Counted from the first letter of the stretch, positions 1 through 6,964 are shown. The stretch: DNA of 8,801 nt from Sulfurimonas sp. (GCA_027083475.1 JALWON010000035.1:1-8801); one strand, 5' to 3'. Numbers and translations are program-made. The notes: generated by a model from the sequence alone, not told the origin.

Positions 1-468
1 TGGGGTGATATGCCAATTTTTGCGGCAGGCGGTGTTTGGGATAAAAAAGATATAGAAGAGATGATGGCATTAGGTGCAAGTGGTGTGCAGATGGGGACGC
101 GTTTTATTGGAACGTATGAGTGTGATGCCCATGCGAACTTTAAAAAAGTGTTACTTGATGCCAAAGAGGACGATATTCAACTTATGGGTTCTCCTGTTGG
201 TTACCCAGCGCAAGGGATTGTGACAAATCTTACACATTTAGTTGCCAAGCGAGAAGGTCCGGATATTAAATGTATCTCCAACTGTGTTGCTCCATGTAAT
301 CGTGGGGAAGAGGCGAAAGTTGTTGGTTTTTGTATTGCAGATAGATTAAGTGATGCATATGAAGGGAACTTAGAGACAGGACTTTTCTTCTCTGGAACAA
401 ATGGCTACAGGGTCAATGAAATTATCTCAGTTGCAGAACTTATGAAAAAACTTACAGAGGGCGAATAA
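1..468 (+). CDS. fabX: FabX-like / nitronate monooxygenase family flavoprotein (5'-truncated, C-terminal part)
   Basis: The frame is open from base 1 (Trp-Gly-Asp before the first Met at base 10), so the gene begins outside the window; 155 C-terminal residues are visible. The motif AAGGVWDKKDIEEMMALGAS followed by GVQMGTRF is the FMN-phosphate-binding end of the TIM barrel in the nitronate monooxygenase / 2-nitropropane dioxygenase family. Four cysteines at visible residues 91, 95, 99 and 111 (C-x3-C-x3-C-x11-C) look like an Fe-S cluster site. From memory, H. pylori FabX (HP0773) belongs to this family, carries FMN plus a [4Fe-4S] cluster, and makes unsaturated fatty acids by oxidising and isomerising decanoyl-ACP; it also lies directly upstream of an amidase gene, as here. 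I therefore infer a FabX-type role over true nitronate oxidation. Membership of the flavoprotein family is firm; the FabX assignment is less so because the N-terminal half with its active-site His is missing. Confidence 0.8.
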   Translation, partial: WGDMPIFAAGGVWDKKDIEEMMALGASGVQMGTRFIGTYECDAHANFKKVLLDAKEDDIQLMGSPVGYPAQGIVTNLTHLVAKREGPDIKCISNCVAPCNRGEEAKVVGFCIADRLSDAYEGNLETGLFFSGTNGYRVNEIISVAELMKKLTEGE

Positions 469-475
469 TTTTTTA

Positions 476-1870
476 ATGTTTCGCTCTTTTTTCCTGCTTT
501 TTGCAATATTCCTTTCTTTGCATGCACTCAGTAATTACGAGATGCTCAAAAGAGCGAATGGATTTCTCAAATCAAACAATAAAAGTAATCAATTTCGTGC
601 ATACAATGATTATAAAAATCTTTATCTTCGTGCATTGATGCAAGATGATAAAAAACTTTTAAAAAATGCCTTATATGGTATAGTCAAAAGTGGAAAAAAG
701 TTACATATTGATGTCAGTCAATATGAAAAAGAGTTACTTGGCTTTTCACAACACACACAAAATGTGAAAACATATCCAAAAAAGAAAAAAAGTAGTGTTA
801 CAAAGAAAATAAGAGTCAAGTCTTCGACACATTTAAAGTCTGTTACTTGGAAGAGTGGCAAACTTCTTTTGAAATTTGATAAAGCACTCCATAAAAATAG
901 TCTCAATTATTTTTCAAAGTATGATGTAAAAAGAAAAAAATACCAGTATATTTTTGATATTCATGCCTCTTTGCGTACATCCCAAACATTGCGAAAAAAT
1001 GGGATAGATAAAATTAAAATAGTGCAGCAAAACTTTAAAACAATGCGTTTGCTGATTGAAGATAACAACAAATTAAAAATAAATTTCTCCAAAACAAAAA
1101 CAACACTTGCTATCAATATACAAAAAGTGACACTCAAAAAGAAAAGAAGCAAAAAAATCTCTCATCCTGCTGTCGCCCCTGTGCGTTTAGATAGAAATAA
1201 AATTATTGTCATTGATGCAGGACATGGAGGCAAAGACCCTGGAGCTATTGGGTATAGAAAATATAGAGAAAAAGTAGTTGTTTTAAGTATTGCAAGAGAT
1301 TTAGCAAGCATACTGAAAAATCGTGGATTTCGAGTCTATATGACACGCAGCAAAGATTATTTTGTAAAGTTGAGTAAGAGAACAAAATATGCTAACAGAA
1401 AACATGCAGATATTTTTATCAGTATTCATGCAAATGCAGTATCGCTTAAAAATGCTGCAAAAGCAGAGGGTTTAGAGACGTATTTTCTTTCTAAATCGCG
1501 TTCAAGCAGAGCAAAGCGAGTTGCTGCACAAGAGAATAAAGCAGATTTGAGTGAGATGGATTATTATGGAAAAGAGAGTTTTTTGAGTACACTCAATTCT
1601 CACAATATCGTTGCAGCAAATAAACTTGCTATAGATTTACAGCGGGGTGCATTAGCTTCACTGAATAAACACTATAAAAATGTTAAAGATGCGGGGGTGA
1701 GAGAGGGGCCTTTTTGGGTTTTAGTGGGTGCACAAATGCCTGCTGTTTTGGTTGAAGTTGGTTTTATTACACATCCAAAAGAAGCCAAAAGGTTAGTAAA
1801 CAGTAAGTACCAACAACGTTTAGCAACAGGTTTGGCAAATGGGGTCGAGCGCTATTTTTTAAATAATTAG
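476..1870 (+). CDS. amiA: N-acetylmuramoyl-L-alanine amidase, secreted, Amidase_3 family
   Basis: This zinc amidase cleaves the lactyl-amide bond between MurNAc and the stem peptide in periplasmic peptidoglycan, normally for daughter-cell separation. The 464-residue protein begins with a hydrophobic signal sequence (MFRSFFLLFAIFLSLHALS), which supports the ATG start 7 bp after the previous stop; its Shine-Dalgarno sequence is weak, suggesting co-transcription. Residues ~20-95 are a helical N-terminal region. A very Lys-rich linker lies at ~101-117, a beta-rich AMIN-like segment at ~120-217 and a second basic stretch at ~219-228. The catalytic domain spans ~241-464. Zinc ligands are visible as H250 (IDAGHGG), E265 (REKVVV) and H318 (SIHANA), with the catalytic E427 in VLVEVGFITH. 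The domain appears complete, with an extended segment between the last two motifs (~330-400), where related enzymes carry an autoinhibitory helix. The name amiA follows H. pylori usage; amiC would also be defensible. Confidence 0.93.
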   Translation: MFRSFFLLFAIFLSLHALSNYEMLKRANGFLKSNNKSNQFRAYNDYKNLYLRALMQDDKKLLKNALYGIVKSGKKLHIDVSQYEKELLGFSQHTQNVKTYPKKKKSSVTKKIRVKSSTHLKSVTWKSGKLLLKFDKALHKNSLNYFSKYDVKRKKYQYIFDIHASLRTSQTLRKNGIDKIKIVQQNFKTMRLLIEDNNKLKINFSKTKTTLAINIQKVTLKKKRSKKISHPAVAPVRLDRNKIIVIDAGHGGKDPGAIGYRKYREKVVVLSIARDLASILKNRGFRVYMTRSKDYFVKLSKRTKYANRKHADIFISIHANAVSLKNAAKAEGLETYFLSKSRSSRAKRVAAQENKADLSEMDYYGKESFLSTLNSHNIVAANKLAIDLQRGALASLNKHYKNVKDAGVREGPFWVLVGAQMPAVLVEVGFITHPKEAKRLVNSKYQQRLATGLANGVERYFLNN

Positions 1871-1877
1871 CTGCTCG
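1846..1877 (+). terminator. Imperfect hairpin across the amidase stop codon, possible terminator between convergent genes
   Basis: Arms CGAGCGCTA (1846-1854) and TAGCTGCTCG (1868-1877) pair over nine base pairs with one bulged T at 1872; the loop is thirteen A/T bases. The hairpin covers the amidase stop TAG (1868-1870) and fills the 7-bp gap to the stop of the converging DHH gene. The plus-strand tail (TTACATTTCC) is only moderately T-rich and the minus-strand tail (ACCCC) is not, so this is a weak plus-strand terminator at best. Confidence 0.35.
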
Positions 1878-2954
1878 TTACATTTCCTCTTGTTTGTATG
1901 CTAACTCTCCGGCACGGGACTCTTTGTCATTGATGAGTGCTTCTATTTGTTGTTTGACTTTGTCATAACGATACTGCTCTTTAAAGCCCATAATCCTTCC
2001 ACCTGCAGCATTAGGATGGCCTCCACCACCAGCCCACTCTTTTGAAATCTGTGCAACACTGACATTGTTATCTGCTCGAAGACTCATAGCACCTCTATAA
2101 CTGATGTCTACAATAAAATCATACTCTGGAAACGCAACCAAAAAGCCATTGCCAACAATGGAAGTGTTGCCGACACCATAACTTAAAAATCCTTTATAAC
2201 CTTTATAGTAAATGGTATGTGTTTTGCGTTTTTTGCCTAAAAGTTGTACCACATAGTCTGTGGCGAGGTTGTCAAGTGTATTGTCTTCATCTACTCTAAA
2301 GAACTCTTTTTTCATACTATGGATCTTTTCATCTAGGATGATAGGGGCATTTTTTGCATGGATAAACTCTGTGGCCTTTTTTAGGAGTGAGAGTTTATAA
2401 TGTGAATCTTCATTGGCAAACATGACACGGTTGAGTTCGCGAGTCTCAGTGACTAAACGCATACAAACCTTGCCATACTCAAAGTTTTCGTGCTCCTCTT
2501 TTTTCCATAAGTCGACTGCATTGACAATATTGACATAAGACTCCATCCACTCTGGTGCATCAAGTTTAAAGTGCTCTTTGGCATAATCATAGACTATTTT
2601 TGTAGCACAACGACTCTCATCAAGTGTGTACCAATCATATTTTTTTGCACTCTGTGCACCACTTCCATGGTGGTCAAGTAAAAGAAGTTGTACTTTTTGT
2701 TGTTTGTTGAGTTTATCAACTTCATTCGTAATCCAGCGTGATTCATCTGCACTGAGATTTAAGTCTGAAACTAAAATAAGGGCACTGCGTTTATCTTTTT
2801 TTATGTTTTCTAAAATGAGTTCTAATTTTGATTTTACTTCTGCTCCGTAGTTGGCATTGTAGTTCTCTTTTTCATAGGGAGTGTACTGCATAACGAGTTG
2901 GCAACTGTAGCCATCTAAATCTATATGCGATAGGTGGTGAATAATATCTTGCAT
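1878..2954 (-). CDS. DHH/DHHA1 family phosphoesterase (RecJ/NrnA-like, possible nanoRNase or pAp phosphatase)
   Basis: A 358-residue cytoplasmic phosphoesterase. The DHH domain shows all metal-binding motifs: H10-x-D12-x-D14-G at the N-terminus, D64 in LVSDLNLS, D94-H95-H96 (LLLDHHGSG) and D148 in NAVDLW. The C-terminal DHHA1 domain carries the substrate motif AGGGGHPNAAGGR (308-320), with S291/R293 just before it. The length and single DHH+DHHA1 layout fit NrnA/pAp-phosphatase-like proteins, which degrade very short RNAs or 3'-phosphoadenosine 5'-phosphate or cleave cyclic dinucleotides, and not full RecJ exonucleases. I recall a DHH gene beside flhA in H. pylori (HP1042). It starts 11 bp after the flhA stop, and its ribosome site AAAAAGG overlaps the flhA stop region, so it is probably the last gene of the flhA transcript. 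The substrate cannot be fixed from sequence; a cyclic dinucleotide substrate would be interesting given the diguanylate cyclase three genes upstream. Confidence 0.88.
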   Translation of the reverse strand: MQDIIHHLSHIDLDGYSCQLVMQYTPYEKENYNANYGAEVKSKLELILENIKKDKRSALILVSDLNLSADESRWITNEVDKLNKQQKVQLLLLDHHGSGAQSAKKYDWYTLDESRCATKIVYDYAKEHFKLDAPEWMESYVNIVNAVDLWKKEEHENFEYGKVCMRLVTETRELNRVMFANEDSHYKLSLLKKATEFIHAKNAPIILDEKIHSMKKEFFRVDEDNTLDNLATDYVVQLLGKKRKTHTIYYKGYKGFLSYGVGNTSIVGNGFLVAFPEYDFIVDISYRGAMSLRADNNVSVAQISKEWAGGGGHPNAAGGRIMGFKEQYRYDKVKQQIEALINDKESRAGELAYKQEEM

Positions 2955-2965
2955 GGTATACCTTT

Positions 2966-5134
2966 TTATGTGTTTATAGTGATTGAACCGAGGACTTCAA
3001 AAGTTGCACTCGCATCAATTTCTGCATGAGAGAGTGTAATAACATCTAAAGAAAAACGTTCAAATATTTCTGCAACTCCACGGCGAAGTTGCGGGTCTAC
3101 GATAATGATAACAGGGGAAATGCCTTTTTGTAAAATTTCAGCTGCTTTTGTACTTGTTGCTTGAATGAGGGCATTGATTTCATTGACATTGAGTAAGAGG
3201 TTTCTTGTACCATCTTGCTCTTGTGATTTTTCAAGCATGAGTTGTTCACTTGATGTGTCAAAGGTGAGTAAGCGGATAACACCATCTTCACTTGCATACA
3301 TTTGAGTAATGATGCGTGAGAGTTTTGCCCGTACTTGCTCTGTAATGACATCAACATTTTTAGTAAATTCTGCGATGTCGGCTATGGTTTCTAAAATAGT
3401 AAGCATATCTTTGAGTGGAATTTTCTCATGTAAGAGTGCTTTTAAGATACGTTGTACAAGTCCAATGCTTGCGACTTTCAGCAGATCATCTACAATCACA
3501 GGGAAATCATCTTTGATTTTATCAATCAGGGTTTGTACCTCTTGACGTGTGAGTAACTCTTCAGCATTGCGTTTGATGAGTTCACTCATATGTGTAGAGA
3601 TGACAGTGGCAGGGTCTACGACTGTATAGCCATTGATGATGGCATCCTCTTTTTGTTCTGGATGTATCCAGAGGGCATCAAGACCAAATGCAGGCTCTTT
3701 AGTCGCTTCTCCTGTAATTTCACCCGTTGCCATTCCGCTGTCCATAGCTAAAAATTTATCGGGCATGATAGTGCCTTCTCCAATGGAGACACCTTTGAGG
3801 AGTATTTGGTACTGTTGTGGTTCAAGATGCAAGTTGTCGCGAATACGTACTTGCGGCATTAAAAATCCAAAATCACTTGCAATTTTACGTCGCATTGAGC
3901 GGATACGTTCAAGTAAATCGCCTCCTTGATTTGCATCGGCAAGACGGATGAGTTGGTAGCCGAGTGTAAGTTCTAGCATCTCCACTTTGAGTATATCTTC
4001 AAGGGCACTCTCTTCTTCTTTTGCTATCTCTTCTGGAGATTTTTTTGGTTTGAGGGCACTTTTTTCTTGCTCTTGTTGTTTTGTTTTGTTTCCAAGAATA
4101 TCGGGAACATTGAGAATATCAAGTTCTCCTTTATCAAACTTGTAAATAGACCAACCAAGCACAGCGAATACCATACCAACAAAACCCATAGAAGCAGTAG
4201 GTAAACCCGGGACGAGCGCAAATAAAATCATGATGAAGCCTACAATCATCATAATTTTGGAGTTGCCCATCATTTGGTTGATTGTACCTTCAGCAAAGTT
4301 GTCACCATCGCCAGAAGAACGAGTAATCATAATACCTGTTGCAGTTGAGATAATGAGTGCAGGGATCTGCCCCACTAAACCATCCCCAATGGTTAAAAGT
4401 GTAAACGCAGAGGCACTGTCACTGACACTCATGTCATGTTGAAAGACACCTATTAGGAATCCGCCGATGATATTAATGAGTGTAATGACAATCCCAGCAA
4501 CTGCATCCCCTTTGACAAATTTAGAAGAACCATCCATCGCCCCATAGAAGTTTGCATCTTGTAAAATGGCAGCGCGGCGTTTTGTGGCTTCTGCATCATC
4601 AATGAGTCCTGCGTTTAAGTCGGCATCCACTGCCATCTGTTTTCCTGGCATAGAGTCAAGCACGAAACGTGCTGCAACTTCAGCGACTCTTGTAGAACCT
4701 TTGGTAATGACCATAAAGTTGATAAGTACTAAAATAGAAAAAACAATAATCCCAATAACAAAGTTTCCACCCACAACAAAATCCCCAAAACTGGTAATAA
4801 TGCTACTGACATTTTCACTACCCTCATGTCCATGACTTAAAATCATTCTTGTTGTTGCAACATTTAAAGAGAGTCGAAAGAGGGTAATAATCAAAATAAG
4901 TGTCGGAAAGGTTGTCAAATCTGTTGGTTTTGGAATATAGAGTGATATGAGCAAAATTAAAATTGATATGGACATTGATACTGTAAGTAAAACATCGAGC
5001 ATTGCTGAGGGTAGAGGAACAATAATAATGGCTAAAATTGCCATAACGAAAATGACAACACTTAAATCTTTTTGTCCAAGAAGAAAGTTGAGGGTCGTTC
5101 CGACTTGTTGTTTACGTGTGAGTTTTCTTGCCAA
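2966..5134 (-). CDS. flhA: Flagellar biosynthesis protein FlhA (flagellar type III export gate)
   Basis: FlhA forms the nonameric membrane export gate of the flagellar type III secretion system and couples proton flow to substrate export. The 722-residue length is usual. About eight membrane segments lie within residues ~24-330. The family signature is present at ~149-167 (RVAEVAARF, then LDSMPGKQM) in the conserved cytoplasmic loop 141-210. A charged linker at ~345-380 leads to the cytoplasmic substrate/chaperone-docking domain (~382-722), which contains the hallmark PQVRIRDNLHLEP (427-439). The start codon is TTG (5134-5132): the in-frame codons upstream are ACC and then the rrf2 stop TAG, and the next ATG (Met31) lies inside the first membrane helix, so TTG is the only sensible start. 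Only AG-rich sequence precedes it, so translation probably depends on coupling to rrf2. In Campylobacterota FlhA is also needed for the sigma-54 flagellar gene cascade, so its dose may matter. Confidence 0.97.
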   Translation of the reverse strand: MARKLTRKQQVGTTLNFLLGQKDLSVVIFVMAILAIIIVPLPSAMLDVLLTVSMSISILILLISLYIPKPTDLTTFPTLILIITLFRLSLNVATTRMILSHGHEGSENVSSIITSFGDFVVGGNFVIGIIVFSILVLINFMVITKGSTRVAEVAARFVLDSMPGKQMAVDADLNAGLIDDAEATKRRAAILQDANFYGAMDGSSKFVKGDAVAGIVITLINIIGGFLIGVFQHDMSVSDSASAFTLLTIGDGLVGQIPALIISTATGIMITRSSGDGDNFAEGTINQMMGNSKIMMIVGFIMILFALVPGLPTASMGFVGMVFAVLGWSIYKFDKGELDILNVPDILGNKTKQQEQEKSALKPKKSPEEIAKEEESALEDILKVEMLELTLGYQLIRLADANQGGDLLERIRSMRRKIASDFGFLMPQVRIRDNLHLEPQQYQILLKGVSIGEGTIMPDKFLAMDSGMATGEITGEATKEPAFGLDALWIHPEQKEDAIINGYTVVDPATVISTHMSELIKRNAEELLTRQEVQTLIDKIKDDFPVIVDDLLKVASIGLVQRILKALLHEKIPLKDMLTILETIADIAEFTKNVDVITEQVRAKLSRIITQMYASEDGVIRLLTFDTSSEQLMLEKSQEQDGTRNLLLNVNEINALIQATSTKAAEILQKGISPVIIIVDPQLRRGVAEIFERFSLDVITLSHAEIDASATFEVLGSITINT

Positions 5135-5137
5135 GGT

Positions 5138-5545
5138 CTAATCTTCTTCTAAAATATCAGCTAAGGTGAGATCTGCCAGAAAAAAATCGATTTTTCCCTG
5201 AAGTTTATGTAAAAATGGCCAAATTGTGCAGATACTCGCTTGGTCTGAAGGACAGTCATCAAGTGATGATGCACAATCAAACACAGCAGGAGCTTTCCCC
5301 TCGACACAAGACATAATATCAAGCATACTTACTTTAGAAGCCTCTTTGGCAAGAGCAAAACCACCATTGACCCCTTTAAAGGAGTGCAAAATGTTTTTTT
5401 TCGCAAGAGATTGCAAGATTTTGGCTAAAAAACTTTTTGAGATTGCAAGTTGTCGTGAGAGTGTTTCTGTATCTTGCGGTGCTTGTGCTTTAGATAAAAG
5501 AATGAGTGAGAGTATAGCATATTCACTGGCACGGGTTATAAGCAT
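5138..5545 (-). CDS. Rrf2-family transcriptional regulator, probable Fe-S cluster or redox sensor
   Basis: A 135-residue Rrf2 protein of normal length. The winged helix-turn-helix occupies ~1-65 (MLITRASEYAILSLILL at the start; SKSFLAKILQSLAKKNIL as helix-turn-helix; the wing ends in GGFALA). A dimerisation helix follows, then a cysteine-bearing loop with C91, C98 and C106; C80 lies further upstream. IscR, NsrR and RirA ligate Fe-S clusters through three cysteines in this place. The spacing here (C-x6-C-x7-C) differs from the C-x5-C-x5-C of IscR, so ligand (Fe-S, NO, iron status, redox) is left open. The ATG at 5545 has a weak GAAAG ribosome site. The gene leads directly into flhA with a 3-bp gap. 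I recall an Rrf2 gene next to flhA and rpsO in C. jejuni too (Cj0883c), so the link appears old. It may autoregulate through the dyad at 5588-5616 and thereby set flhA expression; this is inference. Confidence 0.9.
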   Translation of the reverse strand: MLITRASEYAILSLILLSKAQAPQDTETLSRQLAISKSFLAKILQSLAKKNILHSFKGVNGGFALAKEASKVSMLDIMSCVEGKAPAVFDCASSLDDCPSDQASICTIWPFLHKLQGKIDFFLADLTLADILEED

Positions 5546-5579
5546 CGGTATTAACTTTCAATTTGATTTTAAAAGAGAT

Positions 5580-5585
5580 ATTATA
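5580..5585 (-). promoter_or_regulatory. Candidate -10 box for the rrf2-flhA-DHH operon
   Basis: The minus strand reads TATAAT here, 34 bp before the rrf2 ATG, preceded by TTTGGT. No good -35 hexamer is seen, which is usual for sigma-70 promoters in Campylobacterota. The box lies directly downstream of the dyad at 5588-5616, the right place for a repressor operator. Confidence 0.45.
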
Positions 5586-5587
5586 AC

Positions 5588-5616
5588 CAAAGAAGTTAAA
5601 AGTTTATACTTCTTTG
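5588..5616. repeat. 29-bp dyad (9-bp arms) upstream of rrf2, candidate operator
   Basis: Perfect arms CAAAGAAGT (5588-5596) and ACTTCTTTG (5608-5616) flank an 11-bp A/T-rich centre. The dyad spans the last codons and the stop of the GGDEF gene and ends two bases before the TATAAT box of rrf2. Its size and position suit binding of a dimeric regulator such as the Rrf2 protein encoded just downstream. As RNA it would fold at the GGDEF mRNA end, but no U-tract follows, so a standard intrinsic terminator is unlikely. Confidence 0.5.
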
Positions 5617-6857
5617 ATAATGACTTTGTTGCGTCCTGTAGTTTTTGCTTCATAGAGAGCTTCATCTGAGAGTTGTATCATGGCATCGAGTGAGTCTAAA
5701 ATACCATAGCAAATACCCGTTGAGATGGTATAGGAGATGTCTATGCCATTTGTATGAATTACATTTGCTTCAAATGCTGCACGAATTTTTTCAAAGAGTT
5801 TTTTGACATCATGAATGTTTATTTCTTCTAGTAAAATACAGAACTCTTCGCCTCCAAAACGAGCCACTAAATCAGATTCTCGTAAGTTTTTATCTAAGAT
5901 GGTTTTAATCTCTTTAATTGCATCATAGCCAACATCATGCCCATAAGTATCGTTGATAGTTTTGAATTTATCTATATCTATCATAGCAACAGCTAAAGGG
6001 TAGACTTTTCTTTTGTTCTTTTTAAAAATAGATAATCCACTGTCAAAAAAGTAGCGACGATTAAACATACCTGTTAAAAAGTCTTTATTCGCACGGTCTT
6101 TGAGTGTTGTAAAAAGATCAATGAGTTCAAGGTTAGAATTAATTCTTGTAACAACCTCGTAATGGGTGAAAGGTTTATTGAGAAAATCATTGGCTCCAAA
6201 GCGTAAAAAAGCACCAACTACTTCATTGTTGTCTATCGTACTCATGGCAATGATAGCGAGTTCATCTTTTTGGTATAAGTTTCTCAGTTGGTAGGTGAGT
6301 TCAATACCATTCATATTTGGCATCTCATAGTCAGTAATTACTAAAGAGATATTTTTGTTCTCTTGGATGATTGTAAGTGCTTGTTCTCCATCTTCGGCTT
6401 CTATGACATTCAGATGAATGCGTTGGAGTGAACTTTTGAGTGTTTCTCTATAGAGTTTAGAATCATCGACAACTAAGATACTTGTATCATAATTTTTGAG
6501 TGTTCGTAGGATTGCGTTTACAGCAAATTTGACACTCTGGGGTGTATCTTTCACGACAAAATCAACCACATCTTTTTTCATGACTCTATCTTTGAGCTCT
6601 TCATTGATAGTTGCAGAGAGAATGACAGCAGGAATTTTGTTGGCATTGGCGAGTTTTACTATTTCACCCTCGGGTGCATCTGGAAGGTTGAGGTCTAAGA
6701 GTGCCGCATGGAATTGTCCACGATGCTCACGAATGAGTCGCATGGCACTTTTGTAAGAGTCTGCATAGAGTGCTTCTATACCATTGTGGAGTGCTATTTC
6801 AGATTTAATGAGAGAGAGGATAGTTTGACTATCATCTACGACAAGTACTTTTTTCAT
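5604..6857 (-). CDS. Dual-receiver response regulator with GGDEF diguanylate cyclase domain (CbrR/PleD-like)
   Basis: This 417-residue protein probably makes c-di-GMP from two GTP in response to phosphorylation. Receiver 1 (~1-120) has acidic pair D8/D9, phospho-acceptor D55 (LLDLNLPD), S81 and K103; the Lys is followed by Asp instead of the usual Pro. Receiver 2 (~125-245) has D131/D132, D176 (ITDYEMPNMNG), S206 and K228-P229. The GGDEF domain (~255-417) has DFLTGMFNRRYF, the Mg/GTP segment IDIDKFKTINDTYGHDVGY, active site GGEEF (335-339) and an RxxD inhibitory site (R326-D329) five residues before it, so both catalysis and product feedback look intact. No membrane segment is seen. The architecture matches C. 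jejuni CbrR and Caulobacter PleD; no partner kinase is in the window. I take ATG at 6857 (MKKVLVVDDS) as the start; an in-frame GTG at 6863 would add two residues. It ends 58 bp before rrf2 on the same strand and could be co-transcribed with it. Confidence 0.92.
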   Translation of the reverse strand: MKKVLVVDDSQTILSLIKSEIALHNGIEALYADSYKSAMRLIREHRGQFHAALLDLNLPDAPEGEIVKLANANKIPAVILSATINEELKDRVMKKDVVDFVVKDTPQSVKFAVNAILRTLKNYDTSILVVDDSKLYRETLKSSLQRIHLNVIEAEDGEQALTIIQENKNISLVITDYEMPNMNGIELTYQLRNLYQKDELAIIAMSTIDNNEVVGAFLRFGANDFLNKPFTHYEVVTRINSNLELIDLFTTLKDRANKDFLTGMFNRRYFFDSGLSIFKKNKRKVYPLAVAMIDIDKFKTINDTYGHDVGYDAIKEIKTILDKNLRESDLVARFGGEEFCILLEEINIHDVKKLFEKIRAAFEANVIHTNGIDISYTISTGICYGILDSLDAMIQLSDEALYEAKTTGRNKVIIKEV

Positions 6858-6865
6858 GGACACAT

Positions 6866-6881
6866 TCTAATGATAATTAGA
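6866..6881. repeat. Short dyad resembling a partial Fur box in front of the GGDEF gene
   Basis: TCTAAT-GATA-ATTAGA has 6-bp inverted arms and lies 8 bp upstream of the GGDEF start codon. It contains TAATGATAAT, which matches ten consecutive bases of the classic Fur consensus, but the right half departs from it. In DNA this A+T-rich, chance is a real alternative. Confidence 0.25.
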
Positions 6882-6919
6882 TTAAATAAAGATTAAGTAG
6901 TTATAATTCTTCTTCAGCT

Positions 6920-6937
6920 TTTATATATTGATATAAA
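6920..6937 (+). other. A/T-only hairpin in the rpsO leader
   Basis: TTTATAT (6920-6926) and ATATAAA (6931-6937) form a 7-bp stem with an ATTG loop. It would be in the rpsO mRNA only if transcription starts at the upstream TATAAT box (6902-6907); otherwise it overlaps the second -10 box. S15 represses its own mRNA through leader structures in several bacteria, but this stem is weak and no known S15 site is recognisable. Confidence 0.2.
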
Positions 6938-6958
6938 TGTTAGATAAATATACCCATC

Positions 6959-6964
6959 AGGAGG
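6959..6964 (+). promoter_or_regulatory. Ribosome binding site of rpsO
   Basis: AGGAGG, a full anti-16S match, lies 5 bases before ATG 6970. It fixes the rpsO start there and rules out the in-frame ATG at 6937, which would place this site inside the coding region. Confidence 0.9.

Noticed and set aside
774..791. A-rich tract with runs of A6 and A7 inside the amidase gene, as a possible phase-variable slippage site
   Set aside because: The runs are short and interrupted by G, encode the Lys-rich linker, and the frame is intact; such A runs are expected in this composition.
2955..2962. Perfect 8-bp palindrome GGTATACC before the DHH gene
   Set aside because: It is very short, lies in the 11-bp gap after flhA and partly serves as ribosome site spacer; nothing else supports an operator.
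3097..5141. Several open frames of 60-100 codons on both strands across flhA
   Set aside because: They overlap a well-conserved full-length gene, have no domain resemblance and no ribosome sites; they reflect its codon usage.
6858..6863. GTG start two codons before the ATG of the GGDEF gene
   Set aside because: Possible but without a better ribosome site; MKKVLVVDDS is the usual receiver-domain start, so ATG 6857 is preferred.
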